Shown here piece by piece: positions 50,701 through 64,000 of a stretch of DNA of 64,000 nt (position 1 is the stretch's first letter; every line of letters begins with the position of its first letter). Both the position numbers and the translations under genes were made by a program. Origin of the DNA: Zonotrichia leucophrys gambelii (taxonomy: Eukaryota; Chordata; Aves; Passeriformes; Passerellidae); the NCBI RefSeq assembly GCF_028769735.1, contig NC_088178.1, positions 11,868,857 to 11,932,856 on the forward strand, written 5' to 3'. The notes below the pieces were generated by a model. That model saw nothing but the letters and a program-made list of their open reading frames with translations, ran no database searches and was not told the DNA's origin.

Positions 50701-53700
50701 TTCACACCCTACACCCACACACACATTTTCTTTTGCTTAAAATATTTTCCCTCTTGGGGTACTATGAGAACACAAACACTCTTAAATTCCTATGGGAGGC
50801 AAGAAATTAGCTTTAAATCATTGATTGAAATAGCTTAAAGTTCTAGTAATCAAGAAATATATAACTTTATCACTGGAGGTTTTTAAGAACATTTTTATTG
50901 AGAACATGAGGCTGTACCTTGTAGCATGGGAAAAACGAATCAATATCTTGAGATGCCTTCCAACAATGTATTTTTAAAAAATTATCTTAAATCAAAAAAT
51001 CCATCTTGATTCAGAGTATCAGGATGCAACTGAGAAAGAAGGGGAAAAACCTCCAAACATTCACAATCTGGTTTCATATTTAAGAGCTTTTTAAGACATC
51101 CTTTGCACACAGTCAGGCTGTGATGGTGCAGCAATGAGCAGAGGCCTGAAGGTCATTAAATGTCAATGCATGGTGGTGTAGGAAAACTAAAACTAACACC
51201 TGAGCGGCTTTCACACTGACACTTAAAATATAATGGCTTATTGCCTCTTAATGGTTACAGCATCTACAATCAACACACTTCCTCTTAACTGGCCATTTCA
51301 CTTGTTTAAAAGCCAACATGTTTTTGTGGAAATAAAAGTTTGCATTTTTATGCAAAATCCCTCATACAGTATTTTTTTAAAAAGTTAGATTTGACTAAAA
51401 CAACCTAGTAGTATTAAAAACAAGCCTGGCCTTCTATCAAGCCTAAAAGCAAAAATATATTCTGCAATGTTTCCCAGCTGTCTTAATGCTGGGAATCATA
51501 TTTCCTTGCTTTTCTCAACAGTCACTTAATATTGATATGATGTATTTTTCTTTCTCACTCAATCCTTTTTGTTTTGTTTTGTGTTTCCTTCTATTGAACA
51601 AGGATCAACGTGAAACAATCTACAAAGTGTTTTGAAGCAATACAGAGTCTGAATTATGACAATTCACTAATTTCATGTGGTTCATCTATTACAGTGAAGC
51701 TGCTGATAGAACATTTGTCCAGCTCCAGTTGAGGATTTGTGATAGGCCAGACTTGCCTGAATGGGACAAACTCGGGACAGTCAAAAGGAAAATAAAATTG
51801 TTTATGAATTTGGTAACCCACAAAGCAGCATTCAAGAAGTTACTTTAGAGGTTGGATCTAAATCCCAAGGAATGTATTCTGCTACTGCCAAACCTGTAAA
51901 ATCTGCTGCCATTCCATATTGGTTTACTGTTGCTGCTAGTTGAGGATCACATTTAGAAAATGCAAGGAGGAGAGTATCTGTTACAACCACTGCCCACAAA
52001 TAATACAAATTTCCATCATGTCATGGATATATAATCTTCCAGCTCAAAAAAAAGTCCTGGAACACTGCTCTCCTAGTACCACTTGTCTGAAAATTGTTCA
52101 TTGAAAAGGCTTCATAACAAGTATTTTATATGGAGTATTTTACATTTTCTCTTAAAAAGCCATGACTGCTTTCAACATCTCACATTCCATATACTGATAA
52201 TGCAAAGACTTATTAATTCCTGTTAGATTATTTGTCAGGTTTCTAATTCAGTGTTTATGGATGGACTGGGTAACTCCTAAGGACCCTCCAGCAAATGAAC
52301 ATAAACAAAGATCTTAGCTGTGCATTTAGCTGCCAGAGCTCCTCTAGCTTTTTCTTTTTGCATTTCTGAATTACTAACTTTCCATCCAACATAAAGATCT
52401 AACATCCCAGATATATTATTCAGGATCTTTCAGTTTTCTTTATAAACTATGTATTTTTATAGAACATGTGAACCCCCACATATTTGGTTAATACTATGGA
52501 ATGGAATCAGGGAATTCAGATTTATTCTGATCATATAAATATGATTTAGGTCACCATGGCAGACTAAGTGGTTCAGGAACAGCTGTATGAATTTTTGAGA
52601 CATCTCCACATCAGTTGAAGAAAGGTGAAGAAGGAGGGAAGATAGCTGAGAGTATTAAAAAACCAAAACAAAAATATAACAAATGAGGAAAAATCTAGTA
52701 TGGAGACTAATTGTGCAGGCAGCTGTAACAGTCCTAAATTGCTCTCAGTAATATGTGCAGAAGAAGTTTCAGCTCTTAACACATCTGACAAACAAGTTCT
52801 GTTTATGCTATCCCAAGGATTCACTCACATAGTGACAGCATTAGCACATTTCTTGCTCTCAGATATTCTTTTTCTTCTTTTAAACACTTCTTCTTAGGAG
52901 AAACTCAGTATTTGTGTGAGCATCTACTCTAATCTACTACCTGAGATAAAAAGAGCAACTTACAGTACTAGAAGGAATCACTGCAAATGACTTCTTGGAA
53001 GTGAGTCAAGTTTTCCTCTCATCAACATTCAGCACCAGTGCCAGAGCAAGCAGAAGAAAAAAGAAAGCAAACAAAATGTAACAAGCAGAAAACAGAGAGG
53101 AGGAATAATGTTATTTCTCAGTTTAAAGGAGAAAGTCGGGGCTCAAAACTTTTTTTATTAAAGTCTCATTGCAGTGACTTGCATTTGCACAGGAAAAACA
53201 AAAAGGACTTTTCATTCATTTTGTATTATTTTGTACCTGTGGAGAAGTTAAGAGATACATTTCCAGAAGGAATGGAGCCAAAGATGTGCATGTATCTCAG
53301 CCTTTAACAGATACAGGTTTTTCTCTGTTCACCTTGTAAAGTACACAAGTAAAAAAGGGCAGTGAGTACAGCACACAGCTGCCATTAATATTATACATTA
53401 TTAATTCAGCAAAATTCACTTCCTCATTGAAGTCTGTTTATTGCTAAAATATGCAAATATCATGTTTATTCACCGGTGCCTCCTCTCCTATGACCTGTTG
53501 CAAAGAACTAATTGGCATCATTACTGCAACTCTGCCCGTCTAGTAAGGGAGTAACAATATCACATCTTGGCAACAAGCAGGTTATGATCAGGGTAAATTT
53601 ACAAATGCAGTGTTAGTTAAGCTTTAATTTTAGTTTTCTAAATTCTTTTAGATACTTCTAACATATTCTCCAAAAAATATTCCATCAAACAGACCAAACT

Positions 53701-54164
53701 AAAGGCAGTATTCAGAATTTTAAAAAGTTAAAAGGCCTACAAAGTAAGTTTTAGAAAGGACCCCCATTCCTTGAGAAAAAGAAAACAGATCGCAGAAGAA
53801 ACCAGGCATCTTTGTCACCCTGTTGCCAATATATTATTGTAAAGTTTTATGAATCCTTGTTTCATAGGTTTTGGATGATTTTAGCAAAATATAAAAAACT
53901 GATGTAGTTTTTCCTCAAGTAATTTAATAATAAAAAATACCTTTACAAAACATTTGCAACAAGAAAAAGCTCTGTACTCGTAATTGTACACATGTGAACT
54001 TCCTAGAGAACAAACAGAACAAGAAACCTGCAAATGTGTAAATAAAGGCAGAATTTGGTTTCTGTGACCCATCTGTACCATACAAATTTTTTTCAGAATT
54101 CATCCATCTTTGCAAGTACTCCCATGGAAAGCACAACAAATGAGCTATGTGTAAAGATTCATAC
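47731..54164 (-). other. Aldo-keto reductase intron, no gene inside
   Basis: About 6.4 kb between the first and second visible exons, AT-rich with short unrelated open frames. No clear repeat family recognised. Confidence 0.6.
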
Positions 54165-54413
54165 CAAGATATTCCACACCGAGTCTTTCACATGACTCCA
54201 AGCAGGCCTTTTTTGTGTTGTCATAGCCATAATCACTGTGCCACAGCTTGGTGGTTATCCAGAGGTCCTCTCTCTTCACACCACTGTCTCTGATGGCCCT
54301 CTGGAGGAGGTGTTCACAGCCATACCTCTTTGCTGTGTCAATGTGACGAACGCCACATTGCTGCAGGGCATGGACCACCGCGCCATGGCAATAGCCACCC
54401 CGGTGGGAAGTAC
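54165..54413 (-). CDS. Aldo-keto reductase, first visible exon (catalytic Asp, Tyr, Lys)
   Basis: A 249-base exon with acceptor GTGTGTTTAG and donor CTTG|GTATGA. It completes a split Gly codon, then reads TSHRGGYCHGAV, followed by HIDTAKRYG with the catalytic Asp and Tyr, then LWITTKLWHSDYG with the catalytic Lys. It ends EYL in phase 1, matching the next exon. The missing upstream part should end ...GLG. The in-frame GTG at 54423 lies in the intron and is not a start. Confidence 0.93.
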
Positions 54414-57400
54414 CTAAACACACAAAAGCAGAAGTGAATTGTCAGCAGTGAATTATGAGGGGCATATTTTATCATTGTTTTCAATTTTTTTTTAATATTG
54501 TCACAAAAGCTTCTTATTTAATTTTCATTTCCTCATAGTAAAGAAATGGGAACCGACTGATCTTTAGGCTTGGAAAATACATGAAGTAGAAGTTGGTGCT
54601 GATCAGAAGCAACTCCATCAAAATCAAATATCAACAGCATTTAACTGTAAAAAAGTGATTCAAGGAGCTAGGCTGAAAATCATCAAGGAGAAAACACATA
54701 TTTTATGGGAAATTAGTATATGTCTTTTAATTTTCATACAGAAGCATAACAGTTACAAATTAGAGTATTTTTAAAAACTCAAAAACCTGAACAACTTTCA
54801 ATACCATTTACTTCTCAAAAAGCATATCCTGAAACCTTTACTCTGTTGAACTCCTGGTAGCTTGAAATCATTATTGCATTGTACAATCCCAGGCTGGGCC
54901 ACAGTGCAGGTGCCAGTCACATAATGTCACATTCAGCAGTAACCAAAACAATGGAATCCTACAAAAGAGTTACAGAATGGGCATGCAGGGAGTTTCAGCA
55001 ACAAAATCCTGTTACTGTCATTGTGTGGGGATTCACTGGATCTGTATTTTGCATGTCAAGGGGACGGAAGGAGGAGGAGACTCAGCAGGAAAAGCAACCA
55101 CCAGGAGGACTTCAGATAAAGAACTGGTTGAGAGCAAGGAGGATGATGTTTCTACTTACCCTTTCCTGTTAGTTGCTTTTCCTGCCATGAGCCCCTCACC
55201 CATTCACCCTCAGTCCACACACTTCCCACAAACAGTATTTTCTACAGTTTGCTGGAGGAAATGCTCAGTCAGTTCAAGTCACCTCCTTCCAAGCTGATGA
55301 TTAGTACTTAAAGGCCCTCATGCTGTAAACAACAGGCAGCACAAAACAGCTCCATCACCGACTGGAGACACGGCCCTGCACAGTCCTGAACAGCAGCAGG
55401 GCTTCAGACACTGCTGAATCTAAAAAAATCAATAAAGGACTCCAGGTTAAAGTATTATTTAAAGTGCAATCTGTACCTGCCCTTACCCTTCCCCTTCCAC
55501 CCCAAACACTCCCTGCACACTATGGAAGTGGCCCTGGCTGGCCAGCCAGGCTGGCAGGAAGGGGCCACCACTGACAGCACCGCTGGTGCTCCTGCACAAA
55601 GCCCCCGAGCCCAGCAACGCCCAGGGGAGGCTGCAGGACCTTCTCACACACTTTAACAACCAGCAGCAACCAGGAGGACTTAGAAAAGCCCAACTTGCAT
55701 GGAAGGTGAACCAGGTTTTCCTAAATGCTTACCATTTTGGCTCATTCCTGATCTTAGAAGGAAAGCCAGTGAGTCTTGCTGAACGCCCAAAGTCATTTAA
55801 ACTAAGATATAACATGGCCTGATCTCCCACCCATACACATCAGGAGCATGACATGCTGCTAGACACAAAAGAACAATTTCCACTTAATATTTGAGGCCAA
55901 CAAAATGTGGAGTCAAGAACAAAACTCTTGACTTCATGGATTTGATGAAACTATAATACTCCATTCCTATGATTTTGACATGCATTCATAAATAATTTAC
56001 TTTCCAAACATAAACAAAGTTTCAATGTTCTAAAAGACAAAACTTTAAATATTTTTATCTTTTTTTTTTCATAGCCACTAATTATGATTATTAATTGGCT
56101 TAATTTCTGAGCCAACTAGAAATAAATGTCTTTACAACTTGTTTTACATCAAAATAAGCTAAGTCAGGCTACATTCAGCTAAGACAAGTTGGTTTTCAAA
56201 ATAGCTACTTCAAAATCCTCATGAATGTTTAAGAATTTTAGATGACTGCAATGCTACTACATTATACTTATGGGCAAAGAATATATATGCAATTTTACAA
56301 TATTGAAATACTAAAGGGATTTTATTACAAAATTATATAACCAGCACAGAAAAATTACTATATTTCTTCACAACAAACTCTTCACTTTTAATATGCCGGT
56401 ACTGGTGCAAAATAAATGAGGTTGTAACTATTGTGTCTGTTTCTGGCTGAATGGACATTTCTAAGCACAGAATGAATGGAGTTCATTTAGAGGTCTTGCA
56501 AATGGACTCAGACTCTTTTCATGCATAATGGATTTCAGTAAGAACATTTAGGACAAACAACTTTTTTTTTTTTTTTTTAATTTAACCCTTTAAGTTAAAG
56601 AGAGAGAGTGGCTAAGAAAACAAAAATCAGACAAATTTTGTTATTGTTCCCCATTCAGTGATGGCATGCATACTTGTTACACAAGTTACACAAGAAATAA
56701 AGACAGCAAGATCAATCTGGAGGAAATTATCTCAATTTCTATGCCTAAAAATGAACTACAACAGTCCTGGTGCACTACACAGTAATCAAAAAGAAATCAA
56801 CAATTACTTAATATTACCACTTTGCAAGCCAACTTAATCATGAACAATAGGTGGATAAGTTAATTATATTACTAATAGAACACTTCTAGACTTTAGAAAC
56901 CACAGTTTTCCTGTGTTTACACACATGTTTAAAGAAGTTACAAGTCCTAGATTCAGAAGGATAACGGAAGTGAAGGGACTGAACTTTCTAATTCTTTTTC
57001 CGTTAGGAATTCTCATTGCAGTGACAATTAAACAATGCTCTTTGAACACATTAACATTCTCACATGTTTGGGATTCCCCTTTGCTCATAGAGATGTAATT
57101 CACACTGTACATATATATCAAAAGACAGAATCCAATCATGCATTTAAAACTAGTACGAACCTACACACTTTCCATCTCTTCCATTTTCTAAAATTATTTA
57201 ATACATTTGTTCCCTAGAATTTGCTGATAAGAAATAGGAGCTCCTTTCAAGAAACTATGTCAAATACCAGTAAGTTTGGAAAAGCTTCCAATTTTTAGCT
57301 AATATTTTAACTTCTTTCCTAGGGAAATAGCCCTATTACCTCACTGACTGAACTAAGCCAAATTTGACAGATTGCAAAACATGCAAGACAATTACATTTC

Positions 57401-60400
57401 TACAGATTTTGTGAAAAACTGGTGGTTTTAAGGGACAAGGATACTGCAGTGAAAATATGGATAGGTCAGAGGACACAAATCCATGGAAAGCAAGCTTAAC
57501 TGGTTACAATGTTATTTTGTCACAGTTACTCATTGCTTTCCCAGAAGAACATTGCCATCAAAACTGCAGTGAGAAAATGCTCTGACAACTCATAAAATGA
57601 TACAAAGATTATTAGAAAGGCAGACTCCTGCTCACAATGCAGTTGTTACAGGGAAAAAAAGCCTCAACACTCCAATCAGCAACACCACCCCAAGCCCTCA
57701 AAACCAGAAAATCAGCAACATCTCCACCCCTGACCCCACCAAATATGTAAAACAAGTAACAAACCACCCGCTATCCCCCCTCCCAGATTTATGCACAATC
57801 TCAGCTCTCAGCCTCATTAACTTTCTGTTCTGCCTCACAAAGCTGTAGAACTACAGAGAGAGATCCAAAGCACCAACAGTTTTTCAAAACAGAACAAGGA
57901 TCTGCTTTCTCCCCCTGCTTTCTCCCTCCCTTTGTGGCACAGTGTCATGTTTTTTGTGAAATGTGAAACAATTATTCATTTGAACATATAAAAATGTCCA
58001 GTGATATGAATAATTTTGGCTACTTGAATTCAGTGGAATAACATTAGGAAAGTTCCTGCTGGTGAAACCCCAGCCAGAATATTTAGAGATCATATCAGAG
58101 ACTAATGATCTTCTGACATCAGTACTAAATTTAGAGTTGACAAAGAAAACATCTGTAAAAATACCATTCCTTGTTGATTTTTTACCTCAAATTAATCACC
58201 TAAAAACTCTCAAAAGCAAAAGCTCAAACATTCTCTTCTCAACTTGTAGACACCCATCACATATCTATGGTATTTTATACCATACCAGGCTTGTAACACC
58301 TGATGCTGTTAGTTTTAGTTCTACTATTTCAATATTACATCAATATAACACATCTTATGAATATAGTGAATTTTTTGGTGTTCATACAGTTTGATTTCCT
58401 AATTACCTTATGAGAAAATGTGATGATAAAGCATGAAATGGCCATACATAATGCAAATGAACATATAACACGTTTCCAGGTTAACTGCTCAGGCATTCAC
58501 AAAACCACACGCCTCTTCTATGGAAAGTCCCAAAGACAGACAATCCTTACTGTTGTCCTTGCTGTCTGTCTTATATCCTCCTTCTGATTTTGTATTCATA
58601 TGATCCTCTGACAAGCTGACTCAGACTGTTAAATGGCCAAAAAAGAGAGTACAGTTTCAGAATTATTCATGAACCTGAATCATTCCTCATAATTCCTCAG
58701 AGAGGAAAACCCACTAAATTTTGTGCAAGAGATGGAGCAAAACAAGTTCTCCCTTTAGCAGCAGCAGTTAAATAATGTGATTTAATCAATTATTTTATTC
58801 AAATTAAAAAAATAAAAACAAAAGCACAGTTGTGTCCTAGCCTTCTTTCTGTTATATTTCCCAATACCATCCCTACAGCTGCTCTCAGACAAGCCAATAA
58901 TGTCACATTAACTTTCTACTACCTCAGCACTAGAACCCAAGTAAACTTGCCATAATAAACTATTTGGCATAGTTTTTTCTTAACAGTGTCAGTTACTCTA
59001 AAAATCCTATGCAGCAAGTGATGACAAAATATTCAAGCATCCTCTCTCTAGATTTCTAGAGAGGCTTCCTTCTGCACCAGGTGAAACCAAAGTCAACCTT
59101 GCTATGAAGTTACTGCACTCTACAATTTTCATGAGGCAACTAGAGACTATTTCAAGGTAAGAGATCCAAATTTAATAACAATTACTTTTACAAAATAACT
59201 TGGATATTTTATTCAGAGTACAAGACTGGCACCCAATGCGGATAGAAAATAGGGCAGCTACTCCTGAGGGAATGGAGCCTATGAAGACAATGGGCTTCTG
59301 GAAAAACTGGTAGGACACCATCAACAATAATTGAAAGACACTGAGCAGACTCCCATTATATAATCAATGGTTTATAATTGGTCAGAACAAAAGCAGCACA
59401 CAGGTTTATCTAAAACTCAGTTATTTGAGGCAAGTTTCTCTTGACTCTGCAAAAGTTATTTGGATTATTAATTATTTAAGTCTTTTAGTATGTAAGTTTT
59501 ACTCAGGTAATGCTTTCGTTCTTATTCTTTTGCTTGCTTGTTTGTCTGCTAAATATGATCCATTGCTTAACAGAGGACTGGTTTTCCCCTGTGCAACTCA
59601 GAACACACTAACAGAATTCAGTAACATGAGCAGAAAAAGTAAGCAGGCATGATTTAAAACTCTGCAGTTCTACTCAGGCAAGTCTACACAGGCAATGAAA
59701 CAAAATGCAGGAATACAGCCTTGCCTCAAGGCAAGAGGGTAGGAGAGAGCCATTACATGTTTATTATGTATCCAGGGAAAGAGAAGCCAGAATTGCTGGT
59801 TTTCTCTCTTCCTGAGAGGAAGGAAGAAATGGCACCGAGCCATTGTTGACAGAAGCACTCTATTGCCTCCATCCCAAAGAGGCTCTGACTGTAGAGGACA
59901 TTCAGATCATCTACTGAAAAATTACTACAATTTCTGTTCACTGACCCACCATTTATGTCCTCAGAACCCTAGACAGAGAGTAGGTGCAAGAGTAACTCCT
60001 CAGAATGTGTCTCACAGCAATCCCAGGAAGACTGCAAGTGGCCTCTGATATCAGTGGGATGCCATTGCTCTGATATGGCACCAATTCACTGATGGATTTC
60101 TGGCAGCAGAAATAACTATCACCCCAAAAATGCAAATTTTTCTTTCAGCAATAGTAAAGAAATTTCCACTGGAAAAGTGCCAGCTATTTAAATTATTCAT
60201 CTGTAGTAGTCAAATATTTTAATCATGCAGAATCTATCAATAAAATCTGGAAGGAGACCTGTACATTTGGAAGGCAATTATGAATGCGTAAGTCATGTAA
60301 AAATTTCATAAGCAGAGCAGCAGCACACATTTATTTAAATGCCTTTACAGACAGACTGCCAAATCTTAAAGCCTTTCTTTCACTCCACACTTTCCCACCA

Positions 60401-63400
60401 CCGTGAGAACTACTCCTCATTAACAACCAAATTGGTTTCAGATGCTCTGCTATAAGATGTTACCTTAGAAACCATTTGGTAAAAGACTGTGGCTTCCTTC
60501 CATAGAAATCTCAAGCAGTGAAAAGGCAGATTTTCTGGCATAAATCAAATCCAATTTCTAGGGTTCACTAAACCTTTTCTCCTCAGAATAATGTTTTGTG
60601 ACTAGATCTTAGCAGTTAATAGTGCACGAAGAATTGCTGGTGTGAACCAGTTTTAAATTATTTTCATTCTATTCCCTTCTTAACTCAATTGAAACTATTT
60701 TCAATAATTACCATACCTTGATAGAACCTTTAACTTCATAACTATAAGGATATTTACTATGTGCAGCAAATAAACAGACTGAACAAAAATATTATTTTCC
60801 TTCCTTTCTAAAACATGTCCTTAGACTACTCTATCTGATAAGGATGACATTAATTAATTAAAATTAGATATTTGGAGATACTTTACAATGAGAAAAATAC
60901 TACAAATGAGACAAACCCATGACAAATTTTTTCACCTCTATAAAACTTTCACAAAAAAGAATTATCAAAAAAAAACTAAGCCCATATTTTGTACTTAATT
61001 AGAACACTATCAAAATCATTTCTGCTGCGAAAGGTTGACTTAAAAATAAATTATATAAATAATTTATGATAACACATAGCCAGCATCCAATTATGTAGAG
61101 GGACAGCAAATTTAAGATGCAGTTGAATGTGGGACCAATAATACAAAGCCACTTAAAATACTGTAAAGATAATATTATAGGAAAAATTATAAAGAGAACT
61201 GTGATTTGTAGTGACTCATCGCTTTACACAATGAAAAGCTATGTACAATAATTACCACTGAGACATCCTAATTCAAGCTGATGGGTGATTTCTGACATCA
61301 TAGCAGTGCTCTTTACTTGCAAAGGGCAATTATGAATGATGACAGATCCTCCTCCTGGAGGTTCACCACGTGTCCCACTGGTAACTAATTGTGCTCGTGA
61401 GCTCCAAGGACAGCAACAACCCAGCTCCCCTCAGTGCAAACTAAACTGAGCAATAAACAGCACTTCTGATTAAATGCTTCTTTTTCCCCACATCATCTTA
61501 AGAATTTAAAATGCATTTTCTAAAAGTTTCTGAGACAAAGAACATCTCCTCTAGCCCCTCCTGTCACACTGCATATTCAGCTTTAGGACTGTACACATTA
61601 GAATGCAAAGCACCTCCACTGAGGCACTAAGAATGACAAACAGACCTTCGAGTTATGAAACTGCTGCAAAGGCACAAAGAGAGCTTTCCCCTTTCTCTCC
61701 CTCCTTCCCCTTTAACAAGGATTTTGTATTGCTCTCTGTGCTGTACTTTGCATAAACATTAGAAGAGAGTTCAGGAATTAGTACCTCCCTTCTCATCTGG
61801 TGGCATGAGGAACTACTGCAATTCAGGTTACAGCAGCATGTGACATCACCATCCACTGCTGCCAAAACTCTGCTAGCAAGCTCTGGCAAAGTATGATGAC
61901 TAAAATCTGCTGGATGAAGGTTGAAAGATCAAGCTTAGCTTTCTTTTCCCCTCCTCTCAAAGTCTGGTTTGTTTTTTTTTTTACACTAAAGAAGTGCACT
62001 GAAATACAAAAATGATATATACTGGAGCTTGCTTCTCTCTTAATTTCGAACTGCTTACAAATCATTTGTTCTTCTCTTGGGCAATTAGATGGTAACATAT
62101 AAAACTCTTAATGGCAAAGAAAAGTTAAAAGCATACACATGAAGTGCCTCTGCTTACACTGGTAGAAGTTTTAATTGTTAAACAGTGGTAGAAACCTAAA
62201 TTGATTTATTACTTAAACTTAGTGAAGGCTATCTAAAATTCACATGTATCACATCAGCAGTACAGTGATTACCAAAAGAATCCAGTGTAACAAAGGAAGC
62301 TATTTTTCTGCTATTAAATCACAGTTCATATCCCGTAATATAAGGTAAAATCCCTAGCAAACATAAAAAAGCTGACCTCATAGATTTGTAGGTGTACAAG
62401 AGAGCAGAGACAAAGCAGCACTTCCCTCAGAAAAAAAAGGAGAATATTTCTGTACTGTGTAGACTCTCATGAAAGCAAAAGCTGCTCCAGCATTTTGCCC
62501 CAGATGCATTTATTAGTAGCCCTTAAAAACAAGACTTGTATAGTATTCAGTCCTTTTTAAGGAGCAAAATAGCACCAGGATGGAAGGAGGTGAAGCTGGA
62601 AGAAAACAAGGAGGGCAGGAGCTCACGGGGCTCAGCCAGGCTGGGCGAGGACTCTGCTCTGTGCCACTGCCTACAAGCACCAGCTGCCTGGGACAGCCAC
62701 AGCCCACACAGGAGAGAAATGAAATATCTGCAGGCCCTCAAAGATCAAGTACAACTTCTCAAGGTCAGATCCACCGAAACAGTGGATGAACTGAGACACA
62801 AAGATTTATAGAGGTGGCATTTTGATCATCACAAGAGGCTATTAAGGCAACTTGGTAACCATGGGTGTGAAGCAGAGCCTCAAGAGAATAAAAAAAATGG
62901 CTGAGACATAAAAAAAAAAGGGAAGAAATAAACAGCCAATTCTTATTACAGGATAAGATTAATAGCAGGGAGTGCCATAGGTCTTGGTATCAGGGCCACT
63001 GTTCCATAAATTTCCTTAAGAACTAAAGCCATGAAGAAACAGGAGCCATTAATTAAAAAAAGGCAGTAACAGTAGAAAATGAAAAATTGAAGGCTTGACT
63101 CTTACTGCCATTGAATTGAAAAGCAAAATCTCATTTTATTCCAGTCCAGCAGGACTGGGTCTTTTTTGACCACAGCTAAGCTCAAGAATGAGAATAAACA
63201 ACTCTAGGATAATAATTAAGTAGGTAACTGGTTTACTAATACATAATGGAATGTTAAAATACTTCCATTCAGCATTAAGATTTAAATTTATGTAGCATTT
63301 TGATGAAAAAATCCCAATACAACCTGATGCAAGGAAAGTGGAGCAATCTGATTCTGTGCTTTTTGCCAGGAGGTCTATTTGTTGTGAAAAGAACTGGGAA

Positions 63401-64000
63401 CAACACAAGAAGTCCTGAGTGGTTGCAATGCAAATGATGCAATGTCTTAATGCAATCAGCAAAAATCAGTCAAAACTTACTTTTACAATTTATTTACTTA
63501 GACGAGGGTACAGCAGAGTATCAGGAACATTATCTATGAAAGACTCTGAAATGAGGACACAGATATTTTAACGGTTTCCCTTGAGTCTGGAAGGACTGTG
63601 TGTGTATTAATTTCCTGCAGGCTTTGGCTGTTTGAGCAGAAGCTGCTCAGAGCAGTACCTGACTGCTTTCCCAGCTACAGCACCTACAACAATGATGCTG
63701 GGCAGTCTTCAATGACCTTCTTTAAAGAACATTATTACTACTGATAAAATACTCATTCTGTATGACCTCAGTAAGGCACAATGAGTATAAGGACTTGATT
63801 ATTTTGTTTAGTAATTGTGTGTCCTGATGTCCCTTCCCAAACAAATATGCAATTAATTTTATTCTTTAATAAGAGGGTATCATTAGAGACTTTTTTATCT
63901 CATCAAGTTATTGTTAATTCTAGCTGCCCCAAGGATTACATAGGAAACAACAAAGAGATTCCATGTACTTTTGGTATCACCAGCCCATTTTTTCAAGAAA
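54414..64000. other. Region upstream of the first visible reductase exon
   Basis: Expected to hold the missing 5' exon of the reductase if it lies in the window. I looked on the minus strand for a GLG-type coding end followed by GT and found none convincing. A minus-strand ATG at about 55187 followed by ten codons and a strong donor (AAAGG|GTAAGT, GT at 55157-55156) does not fit the phase of the next exon. A 17-T run lies at 56562-56578, and a slightly GC-richer patch at 55490-55700. No other gene supported. Confidence 0.4.
56562..56578. repeat. Poly-T run
   Basis: Seventeen consecutive T after CAACAAAC-type sequence. No retroposon body identified beside it. Confidence 0.7.

Larger units (their letters stand above)
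27591..54413 (-). other. Aldo-keto reductase gene span (six exons seen)
   Basis: Six minus-strand exons join in phase across introns of about 6.4, 11.9, 5.1, 0.54 and 2.1 kb, every one bounded by GT and AG. Together they encode 260 residues plus a stop, lacking only the N-terminal 20-25 residues of a normal AKR of about 285 residues. The product would be a cytosolic (alpha/beta)8-barrel enzyme reducing aldehydes or ketones with NADPH. The catalytic tetrad is complete: Asp in HIDTA, Tyr in KRYG, Lys in TTKLW, His in LIHWP. IPKSTKAERIEEN carries the K-S-x-R pattern for the NADPH 2'-phosphate. Overall it looks closer to bacterial glyoxal/diketogluconate reductase-type AKRs than to AKR1B/1C. The substrate is unknown. 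No start-codon exon with the expected MPxLGLG-type end was found between 54.4 and 64 kb; it may be divergent or outside the window. Confidence 0.88.

Noticed and set aside
55157..55187. Candidate first exon with ATG and strong GTAAGT donor (minus strand)
   Set aside because: Leaves two bases over, which would put the next exon out of frame, and lacks AKR N-terminal motifs.
55586..55822. 78-codon plus-strand frame in a GC-richer patch
   Set aside because: Looks slightly protein-like at its start but has no recognisable domain and no promoter or splice context.
61785..61807. Candidate first exon of the reductase (ATG CCA ... GGAG|GTACTA, minus strand)
   Set aside because: The phase would fit, but the peptide does not show the hydrophobic strand and GLG ending expected in AKRs, and the donor is weak.

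Overview
The window is vertebrate nuclear DNA, almost certainly from a bird. Three things point there: a CR1 LINE tail with the 3'-end repeat style typical of avian genomes, an LTR retrovirus remnant with a short env tail, and a sphingosine-1-phosphate receptor 1 gene (S1PR1) lying next to a multi-exon aldo-keto reductase gene. Most of the sequence is AT-rich, non-coding, and interrupted by three GC/CpG-rich islands. No bacterial-type operons, CRISPR arrays, rRNA or tRNA genes were seen.

Layout. 1-952: the 3' end of an endogenous retrovirus (env transmembrane tail, then an LTR). About 1.75-2.0 kb and 7.8-8.9 kb: two CpG-rich islands with no recognisable protein gene. 14.6-18.6 kb: S1PR1 on the minus strand, with a CpG-island promoter, a short non-coding first exon, one 1.2-kb intron, a single intact 379-codon coding exon and a 1.5-kb 3' UTR ending at an AATAAA. 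20.2-21.0 kb: a 5'-truncated CR1 copy carrying a perfect 31-bp inverted repeat. 25.8-26.4 kb: a local tandem duplication of about 250 bp. 27.6-54.4 kb: an aldo-keto reductase on the minus strand. I reconstructed six exons from splice sites and conserved reading frame; the exon with the start codon was not found. 54.4-64 kb: AT-rich sequence with no supported gene.

The two genes lie in the same orientation, the reductase upstream of S1PR1, but nothing shows that they work together. S1PR1 is a Gi-coupled receptor for the lipid S1P. The reductase keeps the catalytic tetrad of NADPH-dependent carbonyl reductases. I found no wholly new gene system. The best leads are the reductase itself (an AKR with a prokaryote-like look that I do not recall beside human S1PR1), two long near-perfect hairpins that look like template-switch products or structured-RNA sources, and an env-LTR-PBS arrangement at the left edge that suggests tandem proviruses sharing an LTR.

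Limits: with no alignment or search tools, exon borders rest on GT/AG signals plus phase, and repeat names rest on recognition.
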